A stretch of 64,000 nt of DNA, from the NCBI RefSeq assembly GCF_022846615.1, contig NZ_AP025637.1, forward strand, positions 4,365,001-4,429,000. Direction: 5' to 3'. Below, piece by piece: positions 1-9,580 of the stretch (positions within the stretch are counted from its first letter, which is position 1; each line of letters opens with the position of its first letter). The DNA is from Roseomonas fluvialis (GTDB lineage Bacteria; Pseudomonadota; Alphaproteobacteria; Acetobacterales; Acetobacteraceae). Under the pieces are notes generated by a model. The model ran no database searches. It was not told where the DNA came from and saw only the letters and a list, made by a program, of their open reading frames with translations. The position numbers were made by a program, and so were the translations under genes.

Positions 1-917
1 CCCATCTGCACGCCGATATCGACGAATTTCTGCAGGTCGGCGCGATCCTGCGGGGTGAAGTCGCGGATCATCGTGAACGCCTGCAGCGGCATCACGGCGG
101 CCAGGTCCGCGGGCGTGTTGAGGTTGCTGGTCAGCACCTGACGTGTCGTGGGGTCGGTACGGATGGCCTCAATCGCGCGGGCCCAGGCCTGGGCGAAGCG
201 GTTCGCGACATCGCGGCGGCTGTCGAGGAAGCGCCCGGAGAAGCCAGGACCGCCGGCATAGGCCTGCGCGTCAGGCCGGCCGAGCAGGTAGGTTGCGATC
301 ACCCCCGCTTCGAGCCGCTTCATCGCCCCCGCGCGTTCGCCGATGGTGGCGACCGGTTCGAGCGTGTAGGCGGCGTCGAATTGGCCGGACTGCATGGCGC
401 CGATATGCATGCCCATCGGCTGTTCCACCAGCGTGTAGTCGCGCCCGTCCTGCAGGCCGACGGCCGCGAGTACGCCGCGCGCGGCCGCCATGTTGGCCGG
501 CCCGGGGGCAGAGAGGATGCGTGCGCCGCGCAGATCGGCGAGGCGCGTCGCGGTGCTGTTCGCGCGCACCACGAATTGCTCCATCTGGTGGCGCGCATTC
601 TGGCCGTTCAGGCCGAAATACAACACCGTGTTGGGGCGGCGGACGTTGATATTCGCCCCCTCGAGGGTGACGAGGTTGGTGCAAGCCTCGGCATCGCCGG
701 CGACCAGCGCCTGCACGATCAGCGGGTGGTTCGCCAGCGCGAAGCCTTGTGGCGCGATGCCGGCCTCGGTGAAGAAGCCGCGCGCCAGTGCCACGAAATA
801 GGGCAGCGTGGACGCTGCTTCGAAGATCGCGACCTTCACGGTGTCGGCCGCGCGGGCCTCGTTGATCACGAAGGGCGCGGCGAGCGTACCGAGCAGCAGC
901 GGGCGGCGCTGGATCAT
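1..917 (-). CDS. ABC transporter substrate-binding protein, NMT1/SsuA-like (partial, runs off left edge)
   Basis: Periplasmic binding protein of an ABC importer of the NMT1/THI5/SsuA type, which typically bind sulfonates, thiamine precursors or other small organics. The ATG at 917 is followed by a signal peptide (MIQRRPLLLGTLAAPFVINEARA, cleavage near residue 23). The mature part starts with a beta strand (TVKVAIFEA) and continues with the usual PYFVALARGFFTEAGI motif, where the family reads the ligand pocket. The frame stays open to base 1, so at least 305 residues are present and the C-terminus lies outside the window. It follows the VOC gene by 10 bp and is probably the third gene of a leftward unit with the 1555-3147 binding protein. 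The permease and ATPase are not in view. The family call is firm; the ligand is unknown. Confidence 0.85.
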   Translation of the reverse strand, partial: MIQRRPLLLGTLAAPFVINEARAADTVKVAIFEAASTLPYFVALARGFFTEAGIAPQGFALANHPLIVQALVAGDAEACTNLVTLEGANINVRRPNTVLYFGLNGQNARHQMEQFVVRANSTATRLADLRGARILSAPGPANMAAARGVLAAVGLQDGRDYTLVEQPMGMHIGAMQSGQFDAAYTLEPVATIGERAGAMKRLEAGVIATYLLGRPDAQAYAGGPGFSGRFLDSRRDVANRFAQAWARAIEAIRTDPTTRQVLTSNLNTPADLAAVMPLQAFTMIRDFTPQDRADLQKFVDIGVQM

Positions 918-927
918 GGGGCCTCCT

Positions 928-1440
928 TCAGCCAAGCCTGGGGTAAGTCGCGGGATCGAAGAAGGTCGCGCCGGCCACATAGGCGCGGCCGGGCGACATG
1001 TCGGGCGGCGGGCCGTCCTCGCCCGCACCCTCGAAGGTGAGTTCGCACTGCACGCCCGACGGGTCGTAGACGAACAACTGCCAGAGCGTGGTGCCGGGCA
1101 CGAGGAATTCGCGCCAGTCGAGCCCGGCGGCGCGGAAGCGCTCAACGAAGCCGCGGTAGCCGCGGCAGGCCAGCGAGACATGGTCGATCGCCGCGGTGCC
1201 AGCCGGCGCACGCCCCTCGGCGCCGAGGGCAGGCCCGCCGGCATAGATGTGCAGGATGGCCGGCCCGCCCGCGATGGGCACGTACAGCCAGGCTCCGGGA
1301 TAGCCGAAATCCGGCCGGAAGCCGTTCCGCAGGCCGAGGATGCGCGTGTAGAAGGCGACCGTCGCCTCGATGTTGTTGGTCTTGACCGCAACGTGGAACA
1401 GGCCGGCGACAAGCGGTTCGGTGGTGACGGCGGTGCTCAT
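928..1440 (-). CDS. VOC-family (glyoxalase/bleomycin resistance/dioxygenase) protein
   Basis: A 170-residue protein of the vicinal oxygen chelate fold, a metal-dependent family that includes glyoxalase I and extradiol dioxygenases. It has paired beta-alpha-beta-beta-beta modules. The first metal-ligand region is LFHVAVKT, and AIDHVSLAC opens the second half. A glutamate in the terminal strand (VQCELTFEG) is a likely third ligand. The ATG at 1440 (MSTAVTTEP) was chosen because upstream residues are low-complexity and the domain begins shortly after it. It lies between two solute-binding protein genes on the same strand, so it may act on the imported compound. The specific reaction cannot be read from the sequence. 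Confidence 0.8.
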   Translation of the reverse strand: MSTAVTTEPLVAGLFHVAVKTNNIEATVAFYTRILGLRNGFRPDFGYPGAWLYVPIAGGPAILHIYAGGPALGAEGRAPAGTAAIDHVSLACRGYRGFVERFRAAGLDWREFLVPGTTLWQLFVYDPSGVQCELTFEGAGEDGPPPDMSPGRAYVAGATFFDPATYPRLG

Positions 1441-1554
1441 GCGCGGCGGCTCCAGCCCGGGGTCAGCGGCGCCCCGCGGGACGCCATCGTGGCTCCGGTG
1501 CAGCAAGAGACATGCCACCACGGCGCGATGCGGCGGGCTACGGCACCGCGCACG

Positions 1555-3147
1555 TCACTGGCCGGGCCGCACGCTCGTCGCAAGCGTCCATTCATCGGCG
1601 CGCGCCGCATGCTGCAACCCGCGGCGAAGGCCCCAGAGATTGACCTGATGATGCATCGGCACCAGGCCGACATCGCGCACGGCGATCTCGGTCGCGCGGA
1701 TGAAGATCTGGCGGCGGCGTTCGTCGTCGAGCGTCGCGAGCCCCTCGGCCACCAGCCGGTCCACGTCGCGGTTCGAATAGCGCGAGCGGTTCGACGCACC
1801 CTGCCCAGTGGCGCGGTCGAAAGTCGCGAGCAGCGAGCCGAGCGGCGAGGAGGCTTCCGCCGTATCGATGCCCCAGCCGCCGAAGATCATGCTGTAATCC
1901 TGCCGGCTGGCCGCCGCGATCCAGGTGGCGAAGGGCAGCGCCTGCACGGTGGTCTGGATGCCGGCGCGTGTGAGCATCTGCCCCAGCGCCTGGCAGATGC
2001 GGTCGTCGTTCACGTAGCGGTTGTTCGAGCAGTGGATGGTCAGGTTGAAGCCGTTCGGGAAGCCGGCCTCGGCCAGCAGGGCGCGCGCGCGGGCGGGGTC
2101 GTAGGCCGGCGGCGGCAGCGTGGCCGTCCATCCGAACCAGTCGCGCGGCATGAGCTGCCCGGTGGCTTCCGCAGCGCCGTCCATCACGCGGCTGACGATG
2201 GCATCGCGGTTGATCGCGTGATTGACCGCCTGGCGCACGCGCAGGTCGCGGAAGGGATTCTGCGGCAGCGGACGGCCCTGGCGGTCAGTCACATGCGGCG
2301 AGGCGCGATCCAGGTGATCGACGAAGACATACATGTTGCGGTTGGACAGCGCGCGGCTCACCTGCGTGCGCGGGTCGTTCTCGACACGGCCGATATCGCC
2401 GGTGGGCAGCGCGTCGATGATATCGACATCGCCGGACAGCAGCGCCGCGACGCGCGAGGCCGGGCTACGCATGAAGCGCGTGGTCACGCTGCCCCAGGGC
2501 GAGGCGCCGCCCCAGTAGGCGGGGTTTCGTTCGAACACGATGCGGTCGCCTTGCGTCCAGGAGACGAAGCGGAACGGCCCGGTGCCGATCATGGCGCGGC
2601 CGCTGTTGTAATCCGCGGTGGTCGCACCCTCGCCGTGGCGGCGCGACACGATGCCGAAGGTCGACAAATAGACCGGCATCAGCGGGAAGACCGAGCGCGT
2701 GCGGAAGCGGATGGTATGCGCATCCACCACCGTGGTCTCCGCGATCTGGCGGATGTACAGCCCGAAGGAGGACGGGCTGTTGGGCACCGTTGGCGCGCGG
2801 GCGATGGTGAAGGCGACATCCTCGGCGGTGAAGGGCGAACCGTCGTGCCAGGTGACGCCCTCGCGCAGCTTGAATTCCCAGGTCACGTCATCGATGGCGC
2901 GCCACGATACCGCCAGGCCCGGCACCAGGCGCTGCTGCGCATCCTGCAGGATGAGCGCATCGAAGACATGCGCTGTCACCGCCTTGTTCGGCGCCAGGTT
3001 GTGGAAATGCGGATCGGTCGAGGTGATCTCGGCCTCCACCGCCATGCGCAGCGCCGGTGCGGGCTGCGCCCCGCCAGGGCCCGGCAGCAGCGCGAGTGCG
3101 GCGGCGAGGCTGAGCAGCATCAGGCGATGTCGCGGGATCACGGGCAT
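1555..3147 (-). CDS. ABC transporter substrate-binding protein, family 5 (peptide/glutathione-type)
   Basis: A 530-residue extracytoplasmic binding protein of the SBP_bac_5 family (DppA/OppA/GsiB type). The N-terminus has a signal peptide (MPVIPRHRLMLLSLAAALAL...GGAQ). The family landmarks follow: an LRMAVEAEITSTDPHF start, the WRAIDDVTWEFKLREGVTWHDG block and the GTGPFRFVSW block. An upstream extension of the open frame lacks signal-like or conserved sequence, so the ATG at 3147 is preferred. It reads leftward, divergently from the amidase at 3453, and is followed by the VOC and NMT1-like genes. No permease genes accompany it here. Ligand unknown; a peptide- or amide-like compound would fit the neighbouring amidases, which is inference. 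Confidence 0.9.
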   Translation of the reverse strand: MPVIPRHRLMLLSLAAALALLPGPGGAQPAPALRMAVEAEITSTDPHFHNLAPNKAVTAHVFDALILQDAQQRLVPGLAVSWRAIDDVTWEFKLREGVTWHDGSPFTAEDVAFTIARAPTVPNSPSSFGLYIRQIAETTVVDAHTIRFRTRSVFPLMPVYLSTFGIVSRRHGEGATTADYNSGRAMIGTGPFRFVSWTQGDRIVFERNPAYWGGASPWGSVTTRFMRSPASRVAALLSGDVDIIDALPTGDIGRVENDPRTQVSRALSNRNMYVFVDHLDRASPHVTDRQGRPLPQNPFRDLRVRQAVNHAINRDAIVSRVMDGAAEATGQLMPRDWFGWTATLPPPAYDPARARALLAEAGFPNGFNLTIHCSNNRYVNDDRICQALGQMLTRAGIQTTVQALPFATWIAAASRQDYSMIFGGWGIDTAEASSPLGSLLATFDRATGQGASNRSRYSNRDVDRLVAEGLATLDDERRRQIFIRATEIAVRDVGLVPMHHQVNLWGLRRGLQHAARADEWTLATSVRPGQ

Positions 3148-3452
3148 GGTGACGGCCTTCTCGGTGCGACCCGGAGGGCAGCAAGGCGCGTGCCGTGCGT
3201 ACGGCGCACGCGGCGCAAGGGGCGCATGACCGCGGACCGAAGCCACCTTATGGATCGCCGGGCATGCAGGGTGCGTGCGGTTCGGCAGCCTCGTCAGTGC
3301 CGCACCGATGGGCGGCAGTGCCGCGCGCATGGGCAAACCCAGGCCATGGGCGCGGAATTGCCGCCTTGGCTTCGTTGACACGGCACCGGCGTGATTGTCG
3401 CATGGCGTCGCGCCGGACGTCCGGCGATACCGACCGGAGCCACGCACCAACC
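3148..3452. promoter_or_regulatory. Divergent intergenic region between binding protein and amidase genes
   Basis: About 305 bp separate two divergently transcribed genes, so both promoters should lie here. Open frames crossing it are composition-driven and match no known family. I did not find a convincing operator or hairpin. The amidase frame is open back to 3195, but those residues do not resemble any amidase N-terminus. Confidence 0.4.
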
Positions 3453-4862
3453 ATGCTGCCCGTCGTTCCGCTCGACCCCACAGCGCCGCAACGCCGGCGT
3501 GCCTATGACCCGCGCCACCCGCTGCTGCTGCCCTTCGTGCCGCGCGCGAACGACATCGCCGCCGGCCGCACCACGCCGCGCGACCTGCTGGAACAAGCCA
3601 TTGCGCGCATCGATGCGGATGAACCAGCGATCCGCGCTTTCGTGTGCCACGACCTTGCCGCCGCGCGGCATGCGAGCGATGCCGCGACCGCGCGCTGGCG
3701 TGCCGGCCAGCCGCTGTCGCCGGTGGATGGCATGCCGATCGTGGTGAAGGACATGATCGCCACGGCCGGCCTGCCGACGCAGATGAACAGCCCGATCTTC
3801 GAAGGCTGGGATGCGCGCGTGGATGCCGCCTGCGTCTTCGCGCTGCGCGAGGCCGGCGCGGTGGTGCTGGGCAAGACCGTGACCACCGAATTCGCCTGCG
3901 GCAATTCGGGCCCGACGCGCAACCCCTACGACACGGCGCGCACACCGGGCGGGTCATCGAGCGGGTCCTCCGCAGCCGTCGGCGCGGGCATGGCGGCGCT
4001 GGGCTTCGGCACGCAGACGCATGGTTCGACCATCCGCCCGGCCGGATATTGCGGCGCCTATGCGCTGAAGCCCACGCATGGCGCGCTGCATGTGGGCGGC
4101 CTCGCGCCGCTCGCCGCGACGCTCGACCATCTGGGGCTGATCGGCGCGAGCCTCGAGGATGTCTGGGCGGCAGGCATGGCGATCTCGCGCATCGTCGGCG
4201 GCACGCCGCCGCATCCCGGCATGGCAGGACCGCAGACGGCGCCCTCGCCACGGCGCCCGGCCACGCTGGTGCGCCTCGACACGCTTGGCTGGGCCGAGAC
4301 GCCACCGGCATCGCGCGATGCCTTCGAGAACGCGGTCGCAAGGCTGGGCGCGGCGGGCGTGCGTATCCTGGACGCTGACAGCGACGCCGAGGTCGCGGCG
4401 CTGGAGGTCGAGCTATCGGGCATCGGCGACTTCGCAAACGACCTGCTGGCCTGGGAGGCGCGCTGGCCGCTCGCCGCCTATCGCGCGCAGGGCGAGGACA
4501 TGGTCGGTGCGCGCATCCACGACCTGCTGGCACGCGCCGCGCGCGTCGATCGCGCCGCCTATGCGCGCGCACTGGCCGACCGGCAGCGACTGCGCGACCG
4601 TGTCGCGGGTTTCGCCGGGCGCGCCAACGGCTTCGTGATGCTGTGCTCGAGCGGCCCGGCCATCGCCGACCATGGCTTCACAGGGTCGCGTAACTACGCC
4701 TTGCCCTGGACGCTGGTAGGCGCGCCCGCCTTCGCATTGCCGTTGCTGGTCGCGGACGACCTGCCGCTTGGCCTCCAGGTCGCAGGCTTCGCCGAGCGCG
4801 ATGCCGAGGCCTGCGCCATTGCCGGCTGGGTGCGCGACACGCTGCTGACCGACAACGCATGA
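3453..4862 (+). CDS. Amidase (amidase-signature family)
   Basis: A 469-residue cytoplasmic amide hydrolase of the amidase-signature family (GatA/FAAH/AtzF type), using a Ser-cisSer-Lys triad. The catalytic Lys is K99 in PIVVKDM. The cis-Ser is S168 in TPGGSSSGS. The nucleophile is S192 in THGSTIRPA, aligned with FAAH S241. The ATG at 3453 gives the normal family length; the frame is open further upstream but without conserved sequence. It is followed 16 bp later by a Bug-type receptor and then a second amidase, all on the plus strand, which suggests uptake and hydrolysis of an amide-bearing acid. The substrate cannot be assigned; GatA is unlikely without gatB/gatC nearby. Confidence 0.9.
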   Translation: MLPVVPLDPTAPQRRRAYDPRHPLLLPFVPRANDIAAGRTTPRDLLEQAIARIDADEPAIRAFVCHDLAAARHASDAATARWRAGQPLSPVDGMPIVVKDMIATAGLPTQMNSPIFEGWDARVDAACVFALREAGAVVLGKTVTTEFACGNSGPTRNPYDTARTPGGSSSGSSAAVGAGMAALGFGTQTHGSTIRPAGYCGAYALKPTHGALHVGGLAPLAATLDHLGLIGASLEDVWAAGMAISRIVGGTPPHPGMAGPQTAPSPRRPATLVRLDTLGWAETPPASRDAFENAVARLGAAGVRILDADSDAEVAALEVELSGIGDFANDLLAWEARWPLAAYRAQGEDMVGARIHDLLARAARVDRAAYARALADRQRLRDRVAGFAGRANGFVMLCSSGPAIADHGFTGSRNYALPWTLVGAPAFALPLLVADDLPLGLQVAGFAERDAEACAIAGWVRDTLLTDNA

Positions 4863-4878
4863 CAGGGGAGACGGACCG

Positions 4879-5847
4879 ATGACCTTCCGCCGCACGCTGC
4901 TGGCCGGGCTGCCGGCGCTGCTCGCAGCACCTGCGGTGCGCGCGCAGGATGCCTTCCCCAGCCGCACCATCCGCTTCATCGTCGGCTTCCCGCCGGGCGG
5001 CACCACCGATGTCGCGGCGCGGCTGATGGCGCCGAAGATGCAGGCGCTGCTCGGCCAGCCCGTCGTGGTCGAGAACCGCGCCGGCGCGCATGGCAACATT
5101 GCCTCGGAGCATGTCGTGCGGTCGCCGGCGGATGGCCATACCATCCTGATGGGCACGATCGGCGGGCTGGCGATCAACCCGGTGCTCTATGGGAACCTGA
5201 CCTTCAACCCGCGCACCGACCTGATGCCCGTCACGCGCGTGGGCATGATCCTGAACGTGATGGCGATCCCGGCGGAGCGGCCCTGGCGCAGCGCGGCGGA
5301 ACTGGTCACGGCCGCGCGCGGCACGCCGCTCACCTTCGGTTCCTCCGGATCGGGCGGCGCGGGGCACCTGGCGGGCGAGCAGCTCAACATGATGGCCGCG
5401 CTGCGCAACATCCACGTGCCCTATCGCGGCGGCGCGCCGCTGATCACCGATCTGATCGGCGGACGGATCGACTTTGCCTTCGCGCCATCCTCCGGGGCGA
5501 AGCCGCAGGCCGATGCGGGGCGGCTGCGCATCCTGGCGGTGTCCACGAAGGATCGCAGCGCCTTGCTGCCGGAGGTGCCGACGCTGGCCGAGAGTGCCAA
5601 CCTGCCCGGCTTCGACATGGCCGACTGGAGCGCGATGATGGCGCCGCGCGGCCTGCCCGCGCCCGTGCTGCGCGCGCTCCATGGCGCGGCCACCACGGCG
5701 CTGCGCGACCCGGAACTGGTGGCCGCGCTCGGACAGCGCGGCATCGAGGCCACACCCTCGACACCCGAGGATTGCGCTGCCTTCATCGAAGCCGAGAGCA
5801 TCAAGTGGGCGCCAGTGGTCCGTGCCTCGGGCGCGCGACCGGATTGA
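4879..5847 (+). CDS. Bug/TctC-type tripartite tricarboxylate transporter receptor
   Basis: A 322-residue periplasmic receptor of the Bug family, which binds carboxylates and related small molecules for TTT-type importers or acts as an orphan sensor. It has a signal peptide (RRTLLAGLPALLAAPAVRAQ). The family landmarks are present: IRFIVGFPPGGTTDVAAR, VVVENRAGAHGNIA, the HVPYRGGAPLITDLIGG block, and the DFAFAPSSG and EVPTLAES segments. It sits between two amidases and 42 bp before the second one. No membrane subunits (TctA/TctB) are visible, as is common for Bug proteins in Acetobacteraceae and Burkholderiales. Family assignment is firm; ligand unknown. Confidence 0.93.
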   Translation: MTFRRTLLAGLPALLAAPAVRAQDAFPSRTIRFIVGFPPGGTTDVAARLMAPKMQALLGQPVVVENRAGAHGNIASEHVVRSPADGHTILMGTIGGLAINPVLYGNLTFNPRTDLMPVTRVGMILNVMAIPAERPWRSAAELVTAARGTPLTFGSSGSGGAGHLAGEQLNMMAALRNIHVPYRGGAPLITDLIGGRIDFAFAPSSGAKPQADAGRLRILAVSTKDRSALLPEVPTLAESANLPGFDMADWSAMMAPRGLPAPVLRALHGAATTALRDPELVAALGQRGIEATPSTPEDCAAFIEAESIKWAPVVRASGARPD

Positions 5848-5889
5848 CAACGACGGCCGGCGTCCCAGCCGCCCAGGAAGGATGATCTG

Positions 5890-7185
5890 ATGGCAGACGC
5901 GCGGCTGAACGAGATCTCGGCGTCCGAGACCGCACGGCGCATCGCGCAGGGCGAGACCACGGCGCGCGCGGTGGTCGAGGCCTGCCTCGAACAGGTGGCG
6001 CGGCGCGAGACGGAGGTCATGGCCTTCGAGTGGCTCGACGCGGACGGCGCGCGGCGCGCGGCCGATGCGATCGACGCGCGCGATACGGCGCGGCACCTGC
6101 CGATCGCCGGCGCATGCTTCGGCGTGAAGGACATCATCGACACCGCCGACATGCCGACCGGCTATGGATCGCCGATCCATGCCGGCCATCGGCCTGGTGC
6201 GGATGCGGCCTGCGTCGCCCTGTCGCGCAAGGGCGGCGGCATCGCGCTGGGCAAGACGGTCACCACCGAATTCGCCAACGTGCATCCAGGCCGCACGCGC
6301 AACCCCCATGACGCGCAGCGCACGCCGGGGGGGTCGTCATCGGGGTCGGCGGCGGCGGTCGCGGCCATGATGGTGCCGCTCGCGCTCGGCACGCAGACCA
6401 CGTCCTCCACGATCCGCCCGGCATCCTTCTGCGGCGTCATCGGCTTCGTGCCAACCCAGGGGGCGGTGAGCGTCTCGGGCGTTCGGGCAGCGGCGGGATC
6501 GCTCGATCGCATCGGCCTGTTCGCGCGCTCGGTTGACGAAATCGCGCTGTATCTCGATGTACTGCGCGGCATTCCGCGGGCCGAGGCACCGTCGCGCCGG
6601 ACCTTCGCGCCGCGCATCGGCCTCTGCGCGGATTTCCTGGCCGAGCGGATGGATCCCGGCACGCAGGATGGGCTGCTACGGCTGGCGCGGCGGCTGGACG
6701 AGGCCGGGGCCGCGGTGGCCGATTGCGCGGTTCCGGCGGACTTTGCGCGGCTGACCGACGAGCATCGCTGGGTCTCGAGCTTCGAATTCGTGCGGAACTT
6801 CGCCTACGAGATCGAGAACCACTGGGAGAGGATCAGCACGACGCTGCGCGAGGGACGCATCAGCCATGGGCTGGCCTGCACGCATGACCAGTATCGCACC
6901 GCGCGCGCCCTGGCCGCGGCGGCGCAGGCGCGCATCGACGAGATGTTCGGCTCGCATGACGTGCTGCTTGCGGCCTCCGCGGCAGGCGAGGCGCCGGTCG
7001 GCACCGCCACCGGCGACTTCGCCTTCTGCGCGCTTTGGACGATGCTCGGTGTGCCGGCGATCTCCCTGCCGCTGATGGCGGGCGCCTCTGGCCTGCCGGT
7101 CGGAGCGCAACTCCTGGCACGCCCGGGCGACGAGGCGCTGCTGTTGGCCGCCGCGGCCTGGATCATGGCGCAGCGCGACGATTGA
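5890..7185 (+). CDS. Amidase (amidase-signature family), second copy
   Basis: A 431-residue amidase-signature hydrolase. The catalytic Lys is K80 (FGVKDI), the cis-Ser is S149 in TPGGSSSGS, and the nucleophile is S173 in TSSTIRPA. It shares the GKTVTTEF and IRPA blocks with the amidase at 3453 but diverges elsewhere, so the two are paralogues and not a recent duplication. A purine-rich stretch (CAGGAAGGATG) lies just before the ATG. It is the last gene of the amidase-Bug-amidase set and converges on arsJ, whose stop is 99 bp downstream. The pair of amidases around one receptor suggests a dedicated amide-utilisation cassette, which is inference. Confidence 0.9.
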   Translation: MADARLNEISASETARRIAQGETTARAVVEACLEQVARRETEVMAFEWLDADGARRAADAIDARDTARHLPIAGACFGVKDIIDTADMPTGYGSPIHAGHRPGADAACVALSRKGGGIALGKTVTTEFANVHPGRTRNPHDAQRTPGGSSSGSAAAVAAMMVPLALGTQTTSSTIRPASFCGVIGFVPTQGAVSVSGVRAAAGSLDRIGLFARSVDEIALYLDVLRGIPRAEAPSRRTFAPRIGLCADFLAERMDPGTQDGLLRLARRLDEAGAAVADCAVPADFARLTDEHRWVSSFEFVRNFAYEIENHWERISTTLREGRISHGLACTHDQYRTARALAAAAQARIDEMFGSHDVLLAASAAGEAPVGTATGDFAFCALWTMLGVPAISLPLMAGASGLPVGAQLLARPGDEALLLAAAAWIMAQRDD

Positions 7186-7284
7186 TGCGGCCGGCGACAG
7201 CGCGTGTTTGGGCACCAGGACAATTGCAAGCCTGACCGACCGCAAGGCCGTTGCGCCGGATCGTGTGCAACGGCAGAGCGATGG

Positions 7285-8529
7285 CTATGGCCCCTCCGCA
7301 CCCCGCCCGTATTCGGGCAGCGCGAGCGTCAGCGCCCAGCACGCCGCAAGCATCGCGGCTGACGCGGCAAGGCAGGCGGACAGCCCGCCCAGGCCGAAGA
7401 CGAAACCGGATGCGAGGATGCCGGCGAACCGCCCTGTCGCATTGGCGGCGTAGTAGAACCCGACATCCTCCGCCGCCTTCTCCGACCCCGCATAGGCCAG
7501 GATCAGGTAGGAATGGATCGAGGAAGTGACCGCGAACAGGATGCCGAACAGCCCGAGGCCCGCGACGACCACAAGGTCAGGCCGCGCCGGTTCGGCCAGC
7601 AACACGGCGGCGAGCGCGGCGGGAACCAGCGCCAGCAGCGCCGACCACAGGCGCCCCGCCGGCACCTCCGCCGAGAGCCCGTCCGGGCTGCGCTGCACCA
7701 GCGATGGCGCAACGGCCTGCACGATGCCGTAGCCGATCGTCCAGAGTGCGAGGAAGCCGCCCACCATCGTGAAGGTCCAGCCATTCGCATACAGGAAGAC
7801 CGGCAGCGCCACGACGAACCACACATCGCGCGCGCCGAACAGGAACACCCGCGCTGCGGCGAGCAGGTTCACGCCGCGCGACTTGGCGAACAGTTCCCGG
7901 GCTGATCGCGATGCCTTCGCCCGGCCCATCAGCGGCGGCAGGGAGAGCACCACTCCGGCCAGGATCGCGCCGAGAGCCGCGGCCATGGCCCAGAGAGCGC
8001 CGCGGAAGCCCAACGCCTCCAGCAGCAGGCCGCCGAGGAAGAAGCCGAAGCCCTTCATCGCGTTCTTGCTGCCGGTGAAGAACGCGACCCAGCGGAACAG
8101 GCGTCCCGACGCGGCGCCGGCGGTCAGCTTGATGGCGGATTTCGACGCGGTCTTGGTCAGGTCCTTCGCCACGCCGCAGACACCCTGCGCCACGAGCACC
8201 CAGGCGACCGAGGCGGCGGCCGCCCAGTCCGGCGACATGGCCGAGAGCAGTACGAACCCGACGATCTGCGTGGTCAGCCCGACCGCGAGCATGCGCGTGA
8301 TGCCGTGGCGCGTGGCGAGCCAGCCGCCGACCAGGTTCGCCCCGATCCCGGCGGCCTCATACAGCAGGAACAGCAGCGCCAGCGTGAAGGGGCTGTAGCC
8401 GAGGCTGAAGAAATGCAGCAGCACCAGCATCCGCAGCGCGCCATCGGTCAGCGTGAAGCCCCAATAGGCAAGCGTGACGATGACATAGTCGCGCGTGCCG
8501 CGGGATGCGGTGGCGGTGGTGCTGCTCAT
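7285..8529 (-). CDS. arsJ: ArsJ, organoarsenical (1-arseno-3-phosphoglycerate) efflux MFS transporter
   Basis: A 414-residue major-facilitator protein with about 12 hydrophobic helices; it starts MSSTTATASRG and then DYVIVTLAYWGFTLTDGALR, which is typical of ArsJ. In the described pathway a GAPDH adds arsenate to glyceraldehyde-3-phosphate and ArsJ exports the unstable 1-arseno-3-phosphoglycerate, giving arsenate resistance. The assignment rests on sequence character plus context: it begins 4 bp after a GAPDH gene that itself overlaps an ArsR-ArsC fusion. The ATG at 8529 is used because it places the protein start at the first membrane segment; the frame is open further upstream, inside the GAPDH gene. 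A generic MFS role is the alternative, but the gene order strongly favours ArsJ. Confidence 0.88.
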   Translation of the reverse strand: MSSTTATASRGTRDYVIVTLAYWGFTLTDGALRMLVLLHFFSLGYSPFTLALLFLLYEAAGIGANLVGGWLATRHGITRMLAVGLTTQIVGFVLLSAMSPDWAAAASVAWVLVAQGVCGVAKDLTKTASKSAIKLTAGAASGRLFRWVAFFTGSKNAMKGFGFFLGGLLLEALGFRGALWAMAAALGAILAGVVLSLPPLMGRAKASRSARELFAKSRGVNLLAAARVFLFGARDVWFVVALPVFLYANGWTFTMVGGFLALWTIGYGIVQAVAPSLVQRSPDGLSAEVPAGRLWSALLALVPAALAAVLLAEPARPDLVVVAGLGLFGILFAVTSSIHSYLILAYAGSEKAAEDVGFYYAANATGRFAGILASGFVFGLGGLSACLAASAAMLAACWALTLALPEYGRGAEGP

Positions 8530-8533
8530 GCCG

Positions 8534-9580
8534 TCAGATCCCGATAGCCTGCATGTGGCAGGCGAGATCGACCATGCGGCAGGCATAGCCCATCTCGTTA
8601 TCGTACCAGGCATAGACCTTCAGCAGCGTGCCGTCGGTGACCAGGGTGGAGGGCGCATCCACGATGCTGCTGCGGGTGTCGCGCGCGTAGTCGGCGCTGA
8701 CCAGCGGGCGTTCCTCGTAGCCAAGGATGCCTGCGAGCGGGCCGGCGGCGGCGGCGGCTTGGAACAGCGCGTTGACCTCCTGCGCGGTCGTCTCGCGCCG
8801 CATCTCGAAGACGCAATCGGTGAGCGAGGCGTTCAGCACCGGCGCGCGCACCGCATGGCCGTTCAGCTTGCCCTTCAGTTCGGGGTAGATCAGCGCGATG
8901 GCGGTGGCGCTACCAGTAGTGGTGGGCTGCAGCGAAAGCATGGCGCTGCGCGCGCGGCGCAGGTCCTTGTGGGGCGCATCCACGACGACGTTGGTATTGG
9001 TGGGGTCGTGGATGGTGGTGATCTGGCCGTGGCGGATTCCGATCGCCTCGTGCACCACCTTCACCACCGGGGCGAGGCAGTTGGTGGTGCAGGATGCCGC
9101 GGTGACGATCGGATGCCGCGCGGGATCGTAGAGGTCGTGGTTTACGCCCACGACCACGTTCAGCACGCTGTCGAATTTCACCGGGGCTGCGACGATCACC
9201 CGCTTCGCGCCGCGGTCGAGATGCCCTTGCAGGGTCTCGGGCGACAGGAACTTACCCGTGCATTCCAGCACAAGGTCGACGCCGAGGTCGCCCCACGCGA
9301 TGTCACCCGGTGTCGCATGTTCGGAGAAGCCGAGGCGGGCATCACCGATCTCGATCGTGTCCTTGTCCACGGCGCGGATCGGTGCGCGCCAGCGGCCCTG
9401 CACGCTGTCGAATTCCAGCAGATGCGCGGTCGCGGTGGTGCCGCCCTTGGTCTCGTTGAGGTGCACGATGTCGAGACGGTTGCCAGCACGCGGGTCCTCC
9501 GCCTGCCGTTCCGCCGCGCCCATCGCGGCGCGCAGCGCGAGCCGCCCGATGCGCCCCATGCCGTTGATGCCGACCCTCAT
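8534..9580 (-). CDS. Glyceraldehyde-3-phosphate dehydrogenase of the ars operon
   Basis: A 348-residue GAPDH. The N-terminal NAD-binding fold reads [13 protein letters not shown]. The catalytic cysteine is C164 in [12 protein letters not shown], and [12 protein letters not shown] closes the C-terminal domain. In ars operons this enzyme uses arsenate in place of phosphate and feeds ArsJ. Its ATG (9580) overlaps the stop of the upstream ArsR-ArsC fusion as ATGA, so translation is probably coupled. A housekeeping glycolytic role is the alternative, but linkage to both arsRC and arsJ argues for a dedicated detoxification copy. Confidence 0.93.
   Translation of the reverse strand: MRVGINGMGRIGRLALRAAMGAAERQAEDPRAGNRLDIVHLNETKGGTTATAHLLEFDSVQGRWRAPIRAVDKDTIEIGDARLGFSEHATPGDIAWGDLGVDLVLECTGKFLSPETLQGHLDRGAKRVIVAAPVKFDSVLNVVVGVNHDLYDPARHPIVTAASCTTNCLAPVVKVVHEAIGIRHGQITTIHDPTNTNVVVDAPHKDLRRARSAMLSLQPTTTGSATAIALIYPELKGKLNGHAVRAPVLNASLTDCVFEMRRETTAQEVNALFQAAAAAGPLAGILGYEERPLVSADYARDTRSSIVDAPSTLVTDGTLLKVYAWYDNEMGYACRMVDLACHMQAIGI

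Noticed and set aside
808..3378. An 856-codon open frame on the plus strand
   Set aside because: Antisense of the VOC and family-5 binding protein genes, rich in Arg, His and Gln as expected of a shadow frame.
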